Origin: DAINRZ01 sp964634885
GTDB lineage: Bacteria; Bacteroidota; Ignavibacteria; Kapaibacteriales; UBA2268
NCBI GenBank assembly: GCA_964634885.1
Contig: CAZWLN010000012.1
Location: 44,776-108,775 of the forward strand
DNA: 64,000 nt
Reading direction: 5' to 3'
Shown here: positions 18,419 to 30,784 of the stretch, one piece after another
Position numbering within the stretch: the stretch's first letter is position 1
Layout: each line of letters starts with the position of its first letter
Position numbers and translations under genes: made by a program
The notes under the pieces: generated by a model
Told to the model about the DNA's origin: nothing
The model's database searches: none
The model's input: the letters and a program-made list of their open reading frames with translations, nothing else

Positions 18419-18465
18419 AACAAAGACAGTTTGCCAGAAATAAGAAAAGCATACACGAAAAAAGT

Positions 18466-18502
18466 AAAATGCCGGACCCGATAATCGCGCCCGGCATTTT
18501 TT
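18466..18502. terminator. bidirectional terminator between obgE and rpoC
   Basis: Stem ATGCCGG / CCGGCAT with a 15-nt loop. It is followed by TTTTTT in the plus direction. In the minus direction the tail is TTTACTTTTTT. It can stop both the obgE and the rpoC transcripts. Confidence 0.75.
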
Positions 18503-18527
18503 CTATTCAGCTCTCGTTAGTGTTTAC

Positions 18528-22826
<4,299 letters not shown>

Positions 22827-22867
22827 GGACTTACTCCTAATTTATTTTAATAATTATATTCTCAATA

Positions 22868-25800
22868 TTACTCAATATGTACATCAAGGCAAAGGCCCTG
22901 CAATTCACGGACAAGTACGTTAAACGACTCCGGTATGTTCGGGCTCGGCATATTCTCGCCCTTGACGATGGCTTCGTACATCTTTGCCCTGCCCTGAACG
23001 TCGTCGGATTTCATCGTGAGCATTTCCTGAAGGGTATGTGCTGCGCCGTATGCTTCCAGCGCCCAGACTTCCATCTCTCCAAGTCTCTGTCCACCGAATT
23101 GTGCTTTTCCGCCGAGAGGCTGCTGGGTGATGAGGGAGTAAGGCCCGATTGACCTTGCATGAATCTTGTCCTCGACGAGGTGGGACAGTTTCAGCATGTA
23201 AATGACGCCGACGGTGATCTTTTCAGTGAAGATGTCGCCGGTCCTGCCGTCGATGAGGGTAGCTTTGCCGTCTCTGGGCAATCCGGATTTCTCGAGGAAA
23301 TCGCCTACCTGTTCCCAGGAAGCGCCGTCAAAGATGGGGGTAGCGAAGTGTCTTCCGAGTTTCTGCCCCGACCAACCGAGAGCCGTTTCGAACAACTGGC
23401 CCAGGTTCATACGGGAAGGTACGCCCAGAGGGTTAAGTACTATTTCTACAGGAGTGCCGTCGGGCATGAAAGGCATATCCTCGACCGGTACGATCTTGGA
23501 AACGATACCTTTGTTACCGTGGCGGCCTGCCATCTTGTCGCCGACCTGAAGCTTACGTTTCTTGGCCACGTACACTTTTGACATCTGGAGTATGCCGGGC
23601 TGCAATTCGTCGCCGGCGGCAATTTTATTTCTTTCAGCTTTGTAATCGCTGATTACATCATTTCTCTTGTGCAGGTAATTTCTCATCATTTCCCTGACGA
23701 TTACCATTGTTTCGTCGTCGTCAACGATTTCACGTTCTACGTCGAGGAATTCGGGTTTGAGTTCACCTTCCTGGTATTTCTGCCAGATGACGTCGGCATT
23801 GGTTTTAATGCCGCTCCTGAAGACGGAGGCTCCGTTGGTAAGGTACATGCCGAGCAGGACCTTGCCGTCGAATATCTTGCCAAGCCTTACTACTGCGTCG
23901 TCGTCCAGTTCCTGGATGATTTCTTTCTCGCGCTTGATAAGTATATCCTGGCGTTTTTTCTCTTCGGTACGGGCGTCTTTGTCACCTGTGGTCATTCTTC
24001 TTGTGAAGAGCTTGGTGTTGATGACAACACCTTTCAGTCCCGGAGGCGCTTTCAGCGAAACGTCCTTCACATCGCCGGCTTTGTCTCCGAAAATGGCTCT
24101 AAGCAGTTTTTCTTCGGGTGTCGGATCGGTTTCGCCTTTAGGTGTAATCTTGCCGATGAGTATGTCGCCTTCGACAATCTTGGCGCCAATCCTGACAATG
24201 CCGCTTTCGTCCAGGTCTTTTGTCGCTTCTTCGCTTACATTGGGGATTTCCCTGGTGAATTCTTCTTCGCCTCTCTTTGTGTCCCTGACCTGCAGAGTGT
24301 ATTCTTCGATGTGAATTGAAGTAAACACGTCGAAGGCTACGAGCTTCTCGGAGATGATGATAGCATCTTCAAAGTTGTAGCCGCGCCAGGGCATGAAGGA
24401 TACCAGGATGTTTTGTCCCAGCGCCAGTTCGCCCATTTCTGTCGAGGCGCCGTCGGCCAAAGGCATGCCTTTTACGATCTTCTGTCCGGGTTTAACGATT
24501 GGCCTTTGATTGATGCAGGTGTCCTGGTTTGTCCTGAAGAATTTCAGTAATTTATATGTTACATTTTGCTGGTGTCTGTATGAAGTCAGTTTCTCACGGT
24601 CGTTCCTGTCGTCGTGGTACCTGACTTTGATATAATCGGCACATACGTATTCGACTTCGCCGTCGGCTTCAGCCAGCAGGAGTGTACGCGAGTCTTTTGC
24701 CACACGTGCTTCCATGCCTGTTCCAACGATGGGGGCTTTTGGCTTGAGAAGCGGGACAGCCTGCCTCTGCATGTTCGATCCCATGAGTGCACGGTTAGCG
24801 TCGTCGTGTTCGAGGAAGGGGATGAGTGAGGAGGCGGCGCTAGTAATCTGGTCGGTTGAAACGTCCATATATTCGATCTCATCCGGGGTAACGATTACGA
24901 AGTCGCCGGACTTCCTTGCCTTGATCCTGTCGCCGACGATCTTCCCGTTGTTATCGACAACGGTGGAAGCGGGGGCTACGATGAGGCCGTCTTCTCTTTC
25001 GGCTGTAAGGAAGGTAATGTCGTCTGTTACCCTTCCGTTAATTACACGCCTGTAAGGTGTTTCGATGAAGCCGAGAGAATTTATTTTGGCATGAATGGCC
25101 AGCGAGGAGATGAGGCCGATGTTCGGGCCTTCAGGGGTTTCGATGGGGCAGAGCCTTCCGTAATGTGTGTAGTGAACGTCACGGACTTCGAAACCTGCTC
25201 TCTCCCTGGTCAAGCCGCCGGGGCCGAGAGCCGAGGTACGTCTTTTGTGGGTCAGTTCTGCCAGCGGGTTTGTCTGGTCCATGAACTGGGACAACTGGTT
25301 TGTACCGAAGAACTGGTTAACGACAGAGGTTATTGTCCTTGCGTTGACGAGGTCCTGTGGTGTAAGGTTCTCGCCGTCGTGGATGCCGAGCCTTTCACGA
25401 ATGGTTCTCGACATACGGGCAAGGCCGACGTTGAACTGGGCAGTAAGCTGTTCGCCTACGGTCCTGACGCGCCTGTTTCCGAGGTGATCGATGTCGTCGC
25501 CGGTTTGTTTCGTGTCGTGGAGGTGTATCAGATGTTTAATAATAGCTACAATGTCTTCAACTGTCAATGTGGTATTATCCGGGTCAATCGACAGGTCGAG
25601 TTTCTGGTTGATCCTGAACCTTCCAACGACTCCGAGGTCATATCTTTTGGGATTGAAGAAAAGCTTGTCTAAGAGAGCTTCGGCTGTTTCCAGGTCGGGA
25701 GCTTCACTTGACCTTAGCTGCCTGTATATAGCTTCGAGGGCGTCTTCCCTTGTCCTGGCCGTGTCTTTCGACAGTGTTTTGGCAATGATCGGTTCGTCGG

Positions 25801-26704
25801 TCGGATCGTTGTATTTATATACTTTATATGGGAATACTTCAGTTGCAGTAATTTTTTCCAGCAGTTCCTCATTGATGATCATGTCGCGGTTGGCAATGAT
25901 CTCACCGGTCATCTGGTCGATGACGTCCGAGGCAATCCTCCTGCCGACGAATGTTTCGTCAACGTCGTTGGGGTCGATGAGTTCTGCCAGTTCGAAGAGG
26001 CTGAGAAGTTCTTCGTCAGAGGAGTAGCCCAAAGCTCTGAGTAGAGCAGTAACGGGGAATTTTTTCTTCCTGTCGATATAGGCGAACATTACGTCGTGTA
26101 TATCTGTAGTAAATTCAACCCAGGAGCCTCTGAAGGGGATAATCCTAGCGGTATAGATCCTTGTGCCGTTCGGATGCATGGTGTCGTCGAAGAAGACACC
26201 GGGAGAGCGGTGCAGCTGAGTAACGATGACTCTTTCGGCGCCGTTGATGATGAAGGTGCCGCGAGGCGACATAACGGGGATGTTGCCCAGATAGACTTCC
26301 TGTTCTACGGATTCGATGTAGTCTTCGGAGTTCTTTTCTGCCTTGCTCGACAGTCTCAATTTTGCTTTAAGAGGTTTTGCGTAAGTAAGTTCTCTTTCCC
26401 TGCATTCTTCTTCGCTGTACTTTGCTTTTTCGATTGTGTATTCAATAAACTCCAACTGAAAGATAGAGGAAGCGTCCTCAATCGGAAAGTTATTGTTAAA
26501 CGCAAGCTGTAACCCAATGTTTCTTCTTTGTTTAGGTGGTACGAACTCCTGTAGAAAATCGTCGTAGGCCTGGATCTGTACATTGAGCAGATCGGGGTAA
26601 ACGTCGATTTTGGGGGAATGGGAAAAGTCCACTCTTTCTCTGAGTCTCACCAGATCGGGCCCGCTTTTTAAGATTCTTGGTTCCTTTCGGTTGATGTTTT
26701 CCAC
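22868..26704 (-). CDS. rpoB: DNA-directed RNA polymerase subunit beta
   Basis: 1278 residues. The start is GTG at 26704, supported by a strong GGAGG 7 nt upstream. The rifampicin region at about 467-505 reads as wild type (LSQFMDQTNPLAELTHKRRT), identical to sensitive enzymes at the common resistance positions. Other landmarks are ETPEGPNIGLI, the GEVEYVCADYIKVRYHD region and the C-terminal KMAGRHGNKGIVSKI and MEVWALEAYGAAHTLQE. A 242-bp structured spacer separates it from rplL, and rpoC follows directly. Confidence 0.99.
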   Translation of the reverse strand: MENINRKEPRILKSGPDLVRLRERVDFSHSPKIDVYPDLLNVQIQAYDDFLQEFVPPKQRRNIGLQLAFNNNFPIEDASSIFQLEFIEYTIEKAKYSEEECRERELTYAKPLKAKLRLSSKAEKNSEDYIESVEQEVYLGNIPVMSPRGTFIINGAERVIVTQLHRSPGVFFDDTMHPNGTRIYTARIIPFRGSWVEFTTDIHDVMFAYIDRKKKFPVTALLRALGYSSDEELLSLFELAELIDPNDVDETFVGRRIASDVIDQMTGEIIANRDMIINEELLEKITATEVFPYKVYKYNDPTDEPIIAKTLSKDTARTREDALEAIYRQLRSSEAPDLETAEALLDKLFFNPKRYDLGVVGRFRINQKLDLSIDPDNTTLTVEDIVAIIKHLIHLHDTKQTGDDIDHLGNRRVRTVGEQLTAQFNVGLARMSRTIRERLGIHDGENLTPQDLVNARTITSVVNQFFGTNQLSQFMDQTNPLAELTHKRRTSALGPGGLTRERAGFEVRDVHYTHYGRLCPIETPEGPNIGLISSLAIHAKINSLGFIETPYRRVINGRVTDDITFLTAEREDGLIVAPASTVVDNNGKIVGDRIKARKSGDFVIVTPDEIEYMDVSTDQITSAASSLIPFLEHDDANRALMGSNMQRQAVPLLKPKAPIVGTGMEARVAKDSRTLLLAEADGEVEYVCADYIKVRYHDDRNDREKLTSYRHQQNVTYKLLKFFRTNQDTCINQRPIVKPGQKIVKGMPLADGASTEMGELALGQNILVSFMPWRGYNFEDAIIISEKLVAFDVFTSIHIEEYTLQVRDTKRGEEEFTREIPNVSEEATKDLDESGIVRIGAKIVEGDILIGKITPKGETDPTPEEKLLRAIFGDKAGDVKDVSLKAPPGLKGVVINTKLFTRRMTTGDKDARTEEKKRQDILIKREKEIIQELDDDAVVRLGKIFDGKVLLGMYLTNGASVFRSGIKTNADVIWQKYQEGELKPEFLDVEREIVDDDETMVIVREMMRNYLHKRNDVISDYKAERNKIAAGDELQPGILQMSKVYVAKKRKLQVGDKMAGRHGNKGIVSKIVPVEDMPFMPDGTPVEIVLNPLGVPSRMNLGQLFETALGWSGQKLGRHFATPIFDGASWEQVGDFLEKSGLPRDGKATLIDGRTGDIFTEKITVGVIYMLKLSHLVEDKIHARSIGPYSLITQQPLGGKAQFGGQRLGEMEVWALEAYGAAHTLQEMLTMKSDDVQGRAKMYEAIVKGENMPSPNIPESFNVLVRELQGLCLDVHIE

Positions 26705-26946
26705 TGAAAACCTCCGCTTTTCAAAATATATTATAAAATAAAGATTTTTTGACTAATCTTCCCGTCAGGATGAGCAGTCAAAAAATCCGTTATGGCAATA
26801 AGACAGGCATAGCCCTTCGTTCCCGTAGGACGATGAGGGCTTTGGAGAAGTACTGTATTGTAGTTAGAGCCTTTTTCCACAGTCATAATATTAACACGGA
26901 AAAGCAGCCTGAGGCTGCTTTTCCGAAATTTTGTGTATGAAGCCAG
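26705..26946 (-). promoter_or_regulatory. structured rplL-rpoB spacer with three inverted repeats
   Basis: Three hairpins lie in 242 bp. 26897-26925 has a perfect 13-bp stem (CGGAAAAGCAGCC) with a TGA loop, just after rplL. 26811-26841 has AGCCCT/AGGGCT arms with inner CGT/ACG pairing. 26743-26787 has perfect 12-bp arms (GATTTTTTGACT) and a 21-nt loop, just before the rpoB ribosome site. On the transcribed strand the first stem is not followed by a U tract, so it resembles an attenuator or RNase processing site more than a full terminator. In E. coli the same spacer holds an attenuator and an RNase III site. The small open frame on the opposite strand here is not a gene. Confidence 0.6.
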
Positions 26947-27342
26947 TTATTTTAATGTAACTTTTGCGCCTTGTTCTTCAAGTTTCTTCTTGATGTCTTC
27001 GGCTTCATCTTTTGATGCTCCTTCTTTAACTACACTGGGAGCGCCTTCAACCATGTCTTTGGCTTCTTTGAGGCCGAGTCCGGTCAATTCACGAACAACT
27101 TTAATTACGTTGAGCTTTTTGGGTCCCATGTCGGTAAGTTCGACGTCGAACTCTGTCTGCTCTTCGGCAGCTTCGGCTGCTGCACCGGCTGCTGCGCCGG
27201 CTGCGGGCATTGCGCCTGCCATCATTACGGGGGCAGCGGCAGTAACGCCAAATTTGTCTTCAAGCTCTTTCTTTAATTCGGCAGCTTCTAAAAGTGTAAG
27301 TTTAGAGATTTTCTCTACTAATTCTGCAACTATTTCAGACAT
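26947..27342 (-). CDS. rplL: 50S ribosomal protein L7/L12
   Basis: 131 residues. The N-terminal dimerisation domain (SEIVAELVEKISKLTLLEAAELKKELEDKFGV region) is joined by an Ala/Gly/Pro-rich hinge. The C-terminal factor-binding domain contains KLNVIKVVRELTGLGLKEAK and DMVEGAPSVVKEG. It forms the ribosomal stalk that recruits translation GTPases. It follows rplJ by 45 bp. Confidence 0.98.
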   Translation of the reverse strand: MSEIVAELVEKISKLTLLEAAELKKELEDKFGVTAAAPVMMAGAMPAAGAAAGAAAEAAEEQTEFDVELTDMGPKKLNVIKVVRELTGLGLKEAKDMVEGAPSVVKEGASKDEAEDIKKKLEEQGAKVTLK

Positions 27343-27387
27343 TTTATAACTCCTTGAGTAATTATATACTTATATAAAAATAATAAA

Positions 27388-27915
27388 TCAGGCCTGGTTG
27401 TTTTTCTTTGCAACTTCTTCCACCAGGCAGGCGACATCGCGCATTACTGCGTTGATTGCGCCAACGATACCGGAAATCGGTGCATGCAGGCTTCCAACGA
27501 TGGATGCGAGCATATCCTGTTTTGTCGGTAAAGCGGCAATCGTATTAAGTTTGGAATTGTCATAGAATAACCCTTCCAAAACAGCAGCCTTAAAGACAGG
27601 TTTTTCAAACTTTTCGAATTGTTCTTTGAGGATTTTTGCGGGGCCGATCGGGTCTTCGCTGCCAAAGATAATGGCAGTTTCGCCTTTCAGAACCTTGTCG
27701 GGAACAACGGAAATGTTAAGTTCGCCGAGGGCTTTCCTGATCAGAGTGTTCTTAGCCACTTTGTAGTCAACACCGGCTTTTTTCATTTCGCGGCGGATGC
27801 GAATGGCGTCCTCCACTTTCATTCCCTTGAAATCAACAAAGTAAAATCCGTTAGCGTTTTTAAACCTCTCAACAAGGTTGGCTAATATTACTTTCTTGTT
27901 TTCTAATGTAATCAT
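27388..27915 (-). CDS. rplJ: 50S ribosomal protein L10
   Basis: 175 residues. The N-terminal rRNA-binding domain contains FYFVDFKGMKVEDAIRIRRE and VDYKVAKNTLIRKAL. The C-terminal helix (APISGIVGAINAVMRDVACLVEEV) anchors L12 dimers. It is the base of the stalk and, with L12, usually represses its own mRNA. The 100-nt leader upstream fits such control. Confidence 0.98.
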   Translation of the reverse strand: MITLENKKVILANLVERFKNANGFYFVDFKGMKVEDAIRIRREMKKAGVDYKVAKNTLIRKALGELNISVVPDKVLKGETAIIFGSEDPIGPAKILKEQFEKFEKPVFKAAVLEGLFYDNSKLNTIAALPTKQDMLASIVGSLHAPISGIVGAINAVMRDVACLVEEVAKKNNQA

Positions 27916-28015
27916 AACACCTTACCATCTATTTTCTTTTCATGTGCCGGCCAGGCCCGGGATCTTCCACGTTCAGGAGAAGCGCCGACTCCATGAGAGT
28001 GCGTAACAGTCTGAA
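27916..28015 (-). promoter_or_regulatory. possible ribosomal protein L10 leader
   Basis: The 100 nt between rplA and rplJ are GC-rich and can fold. On the transcribed strand ACTC/GAGT arms flank TCATG, and a GATCCCGGGCCTGGCCGGC stretch sits about 25 nt before the rplJ start. L10 leaders that bind the L10-L12 complex sit at this position in many bacteria. I could not align the kink-turn consensus by eye, so this rests on position and folding. Confidence 0.35.
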
Positions 28016-28714
28016 TTATTTTTCTTTGAACGACTGATCATTAACGGCAACACCGGGTCCCATAGTCGAGCTGAAGAAAACGCTCTGGATGTACTTGCCT
28101 TTTGCAGTCGAGGGTTTTGCCCTTACGATGCTGTAAAAGAAAGCGTTGATGTTGTCGGATAGCTGAACTTCGTTGAATGAACATTTGCCGACAGCGGCGT
28201 GAATGTTACCGGTTTTGTCCACGCGGTATTCGATCTTACCGGCTTTTACTTCCTGGACGGCTTTTTCGATGTCGGTTGTTACCGTACCGACTTTCGGGTT
28301 AGGCATCAGGCCTCTGGGGCCAAGGATACGGCCCAGTTTGCCAACTTCGCCCATTACGTCGGGAGTGGCGATGATGACATCGATGTCTGTCCAGCCGGCT
28401 TTGATCTTCTCGACGTATTCTTCGAGTCCTGCGTAGTCGGCGCCTGCCTGGAGGGCAATCTTGTCGTTGGGTTCTTTTGTGAGAACCAGTACTTTGACGG
28501 ATTTACCTGTTCCATGGGGAAGAGCGACGGTACCGCGGACGAGCTGGTCGGCTTTCCTGGGGTCCACACCGAGTTTCATCGAGATCTCGAAGGACTCGTC
28601 GAACTTTGCAGTGGCGTTTTTCTTTACGATTTTTATGGCCTCTTCGGAGTTGAATATATCATTCATATTGAATGATTTCAACAGGGCCTCGTATCTTTTA
28701 CCATGTTTTTTCAT
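28016..28714 (-). CDS. rplA: 50S ribosomal protein L1
   Basis: 232 residues, standard length. Characteristic segments are KFDESFEISMKLGVDPRKADQ near the N-terminus, GRILGPRGLMPNPKVGTV in the middle and GKCSFNEVQLSDNINAF near the C-terminus. L1 binds the mobile L1 stalk of 23S rRNA. It follows rplK by 41 bp and is the classical partner of L11 in one transcript. Confidence 0.98.
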   Translation of the reverse strand: MKKHGKRYEALLKSFNMNDIFNSEEAIKIVKKNATAKFDESFEISMKLGVDPRKADQLVRGTVALPHGTGKSVKVLVLTKEPNDKIALQAGADYAGLEEYVEKIKAGWTDIDVIIATPDVMGEVGKLGRILGPRGLMPNPKVGTVTTDIEKAVQEVKAGKIEYRVDKTGNIHAAVGKCSFNEVQLSDNINAFFYSIVRAKPSTAKGKYIQSVFFSSTMGPGVAVNDQSFKEK

Positions 28715-28755
28715 AGCGCAATAACTTTATATATTTCAAATAATTATATTCTTTA

Positions 28756-29196
28756 TCAGCCTTCGACGACAGTAACGCCCATGCTGCGTGCCGAACCTTT
28801 GATCATGCTGACGGCAGATTCCATTGTGTCGGCGTTAAGGTCTTCCATCTTCATTTTGGCGATTTCTTCGCACTGGGAAACTTTGATGGTTCCGACTTTA
28901 GTCTTGTTTGGCAAGGCCGAGCCTTTGGTAATGCCGAGGGCTTTCATGATGAGAACGGGAGCCGGCGGTGATTTGACGATGAAAGTAAAGGATTTGTCGC
29001 CGTAGTAAGTAACCACGACGGGTATAATATAGCCCTTCTGTTTGGCAGTCTTGGCGTTAAACTGTTTAACGAATTCCATACCGTTCAAGCCGCGCTGGCC
29101 GAAAGCGGGGCCGACTGGTGGCGCCATTGTTGCTTCGCCTGCATTCAATTGTACTTTGAAGGTTCCAAGTACTTTTTTTGATTTAGCTTTTGCCAT
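28756..29196 (-). CDS. rplK: 50S ribosomal protein L11
   Basis: 146 residues. The N-terminal thiostrepton-binding domain is recognisable (LNAGEATMAPPVGPAFGQRG), as is the C-terminal RNA-binding domain (VSQCEEIAKMKMEDLNADT and KGSARSMGV). It binds the GTPase-associated centre of 23S rRNA. It lies 42 bp downstream of nusG. Confidence 0.98.
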   Translation of the reverse strand: MAKAKSKKVLGTFKVQLNAGEATMAPPVGPAFGQRGLNGMEFVKQFNAKTAKQKGYIIPVVVTYYGDKSFTFIVKSPPAPVLIMKALGITKGSALPNKTKVGTIKVSQCEEIAKMKMEDLNADTMESAVSMIKGSARSMGVTVVEG

Positions 29197-29238
29197 TGTT
29201 ATAATTTCTCTATAAAAATATACTAAATAATTTCACTC

Positions 29239-29808
29239 TCAATGAATTTCAGGTTCAACCTGGCTGAAGTCGAGTTCGACGGGGGTTTTTCTCCCCAGGA
29301 TGCCGACTTCGACTTTGAGTTTTTGTTTTTCGTTGTTAACTTCTTTGACAGTTCCGCTGAAGCTGGTGAAAGGACCGTCGATGACTTTAACGGGGTCGCC
29401 GATCTCGAATGCAGTTTCGATGGTCTGGACGCTTTTACGTTCTTCGACTCTGCCGATGATGCGGTCAACTTCGTGCTGCTGTAGTGCGGCAGGCATTGTT
29501 TTGGTACCGACGAAGCTTACAACCGAGGGCAGGCTTCCGATGAGGTCCTGAGTTTTTTTGTCAAGCGCTATATTGATTAATATATAGCCGGGCAGGAAGT
29601 TTTTTGTTTTTGTCCTGCGTTTACCGCTACGTACTTCGAACACGGTCTCCTGGGGAATGATGATCTCGCGTACTTTATCGTCGAGGCCCAGCCGTTTGAT
29701 CTCCGATTCGATGGTAGCTTTCACTTTAGCCTCATGGCCAGTGAATGTCCTCAGGACATACCACCTGGGTTCGGGATTCTTGCCAAATAAGTAATCTTCA
29801 AAATCCAT
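29239..29808 (-). CDS. nusG: transcription termination/antitermination protein NusG
   Basis: 189 residues. The NGN domain starts at RWYVLRTFTGHEAKVKATIE and includes LPGYILINIALD. The KOW domain near the C-terminus reads FEIGDPVKVIDGPFTSFSG. NusG links RNA polymerase to Rho or ribosomes. It is 10 bp downstream of secE, the usual arrangement. Confidence 0.98.
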   Translation of the reverse strand: MDFEDYLFGKNPEPRWYVLRTFTGHEAKVKATIESEIKRLGLDDKVREIIIPQETVFEVRSGKRRTKTKNFLPGYILINIALDKKTQDLIGSLPSVVSFVGTKTMPAALQQHEVDRIIGRVEERKSVQTIETAFEIGDPVKVIDGPFTSFSGTVKEVNNEKQKLKVEVGILGRKTPVELDFSQVEPEIH

Positions 29809-29819
29809 CGCCTGGCATA

Positions 29820-30011
29820 TTATAATTTATTAAAGACAAATTTTATTACTTCCGTAATGCCGGTATCGATCAGGAAGATGAAAGAAGTAAGAATCAGGGT
29901 TGTAATAATAACAACCATTGTTGACTCTTTGAGTTGCTCTTTAGTAGGCCAGGAAACTTTTTTCATTTCCTTGCTGACTTCACCGACGAAATTTTTAATT
30001 TTTGCAATCAT
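29820..30011 (-). CDS. secE: preprotein translocase subunit SecE
   Basis: 63 residues, the short single-span form. The amphipathic helix EVSKEMKKVSWPTKEQL is the family signature, followed by one membrane helix (MVVIITTLILTSFIFLIDTG). It stabilises SecY in the translocon. It lies between tRNA-Trp and nusG; rpmG, often found here, is absent. Confidence 0.97.
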   Translation of the reverse strand: MIAKIKNFVGEVSKEMKKVSWPTKEQLKESTMVVIITTLILTSFIFLIDTGITEVIKFVFNKL

Positions 30012-30046
30012 ATTCTGCCCAAATACAGCATTATAAAAAAAAACTG

Positions 30047-30119
30047 CACGGGTGGAAGGACTTGAACCCTCAGCCTACGGTTTTGGAGACCGTCGCTCTA
30101 CCAATTGAGCTACACCCGT
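30047..30119 (-). tRNA. tRNA-Trp (anticodon CCA)
   Basis: 73 nt. Acceptor arms ACGGGTG/CACCCGT pair fully and the discriminator is G. The anticodon stem ACGGT/ACCGT closes a CTCCAAA loop, giving CCA. The T arm reads GAGGGTTCAAGTCCTTC. No CCA is encoded. It is immediately upstream of secE. Confidence 0.97.
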
Positions 30120-30134
30120 ATTTCAATGAACCAG

Positions 30135-30207
30135 AGCTAATGACGGGACTTGAACCCGTGACCTCGTCCTTACCAAGGACGTGCTCTACCAGCTGAGCTA
30201 CATTAGC
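30135..30207 (-). tRNA. tRNA-Thr (anticodon GGT)
   Basis: 73 nt. Acceptor GCTAATG pairs with CATTAGC and the discriminator is T. The anticodon loop TTGGTAA in a CGTCC/GGACG stem gives GGT. The T arm is ACGGGTTCAAGTCCCGT. CCA is not encoded. Confidence 0.97.
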
Positions 30208-30219
30208 GCCTATTTCAAG

Positions 30220-30292
30220 AGCGGGAAACGGGATTCGAACCCGCGGCCCTCAGCTTGGGAAGCTGATGCTCTACCAACTGAGCTATTCCCGC
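30220..30292 (-). tRNA. tRNA-Gly (anticodon CCC)
   Basis: 73 nt. Acceptor GCGGGAA pairs with TTCCCGC. The anticodon stem TCAGC/GCTGA closes TTCCCAA, giving CCC. It differs from the neighbouring tRNA-Gly at only a few positions, so the pair likely arose by local duplication and then anticodon divergence. Confidence 0.96.
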
Positions 30293-30379
30293 AAATAAAG
30301 AAAAAAAAAGCAGTCATGCTACTCCTTTTTCTTTGGGTTTAGCTGCTCACAGGCCAGCTTTCCCTATTTTTATATTCAG

Positions 30380-30452
30380 AGCGGGAGACGAGACTCGAAC
30401 CCGCGACCCTCAGCTTGGAAGGCTGATGCTCTACCAACTGAGCTACTCCCGC
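30380..30452 (-). tRNA. tRNA-Gly (anticodon TCC)
   Basis: 73 nt. Acceptor GCGGGAG pairs with CTCCCGC. The anticodon stem TCAGC/GCTGA closes CTTCCAA, giving TCC. It is separated from the CCC copy by 87 bp, in which I see no gene. Confidence 0.96.
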
Positions 30453-30463
30453 GCACTTCCTTG

Positions 30464-30545
30464 TGGGCTGGGCAGGGATTGAACCTGCCATGCGTACCCG
30501 CGGCGGATTTACAGTCCGCTGCCTCACCATTGAGGCGTCCAGCCC
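30464..30545 (-). tRNA. tRNA-Tyr (anticodon GTA)
   Basis: 82 nt, class II with a long variable arm. Acceptor GGGCTGG pairs with CCAGCCC and the discriminator is A. The anticodon stem GCGGA/TCCGC closes CTGTAAA, giving GTA, the codon reader modified to queuosine by the pathway that includes queF and queD in this window. It is the first gene of the superoperon. Confidence 0.96.
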
Positions 30546-30559
30546 TCTAATTGAGCTTA

Positions 30560-30591
30560 CAAAACTACAAACATTTTTTGTAAATTCCAAA
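30560..30591 (-). promoter_or_regulatory. Bacteroidota-type promoter of the tRNA-secE-rpoBC operon
   Basis: On the minus strand TTTG (30591-30588) is followed after 20 nt by TAGTTTTG (30567-30560). This fits the TTTG / TAnnTTTG pattern of the housekeeping sigma factor in Bacteroidota. It would start transcription a few bases before tRNA-Tyr. It is a single site judged by eye. Confidence 0.45.
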
Positions 30592-30784
30592 TAAAAATTT
30601 TGTATTTTTTTATTTAGATTGAAATAAACGGAAAAAACATATGAATATTTTACGTTTTTAGCTCCTTACAATATTCTTTACCGAATATTTTTTGGTATTT
30701 ACAAACTTTTAATATAGTTTAGAACCGGCTTTAAGCACTTAATGCATTTATGCATATAATTTGATTAGACATATTGGGCAGTTT

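Larger units (their letters stand above)
18216..18527. other. spacer between convergent obgE and rpoC
   Basis: 312 bp without an intact gene. It holds an end-like fragment of the CCGGAYAATG repeat (about 18244-18266), a remnant of a T9SS sorting domain (18266-18418) and a hairpin that can serve as terminator for both converging operons (18466-18502). The open frame at 18220-18555 has no protein character and runs through the terminator. Confidence 0.6.

Noticed and set aside
23007..26027. Long plus-strand frames opposite rpoB
   Set aside because: Mirror frames of a highly conserved gene with strong codon bias.
26749..26940. 63-residue open frame in the rplL-rpoB spacer
   Set aside because: It is antisense to the operon and composed of the inverted repeats; no ribosome site.
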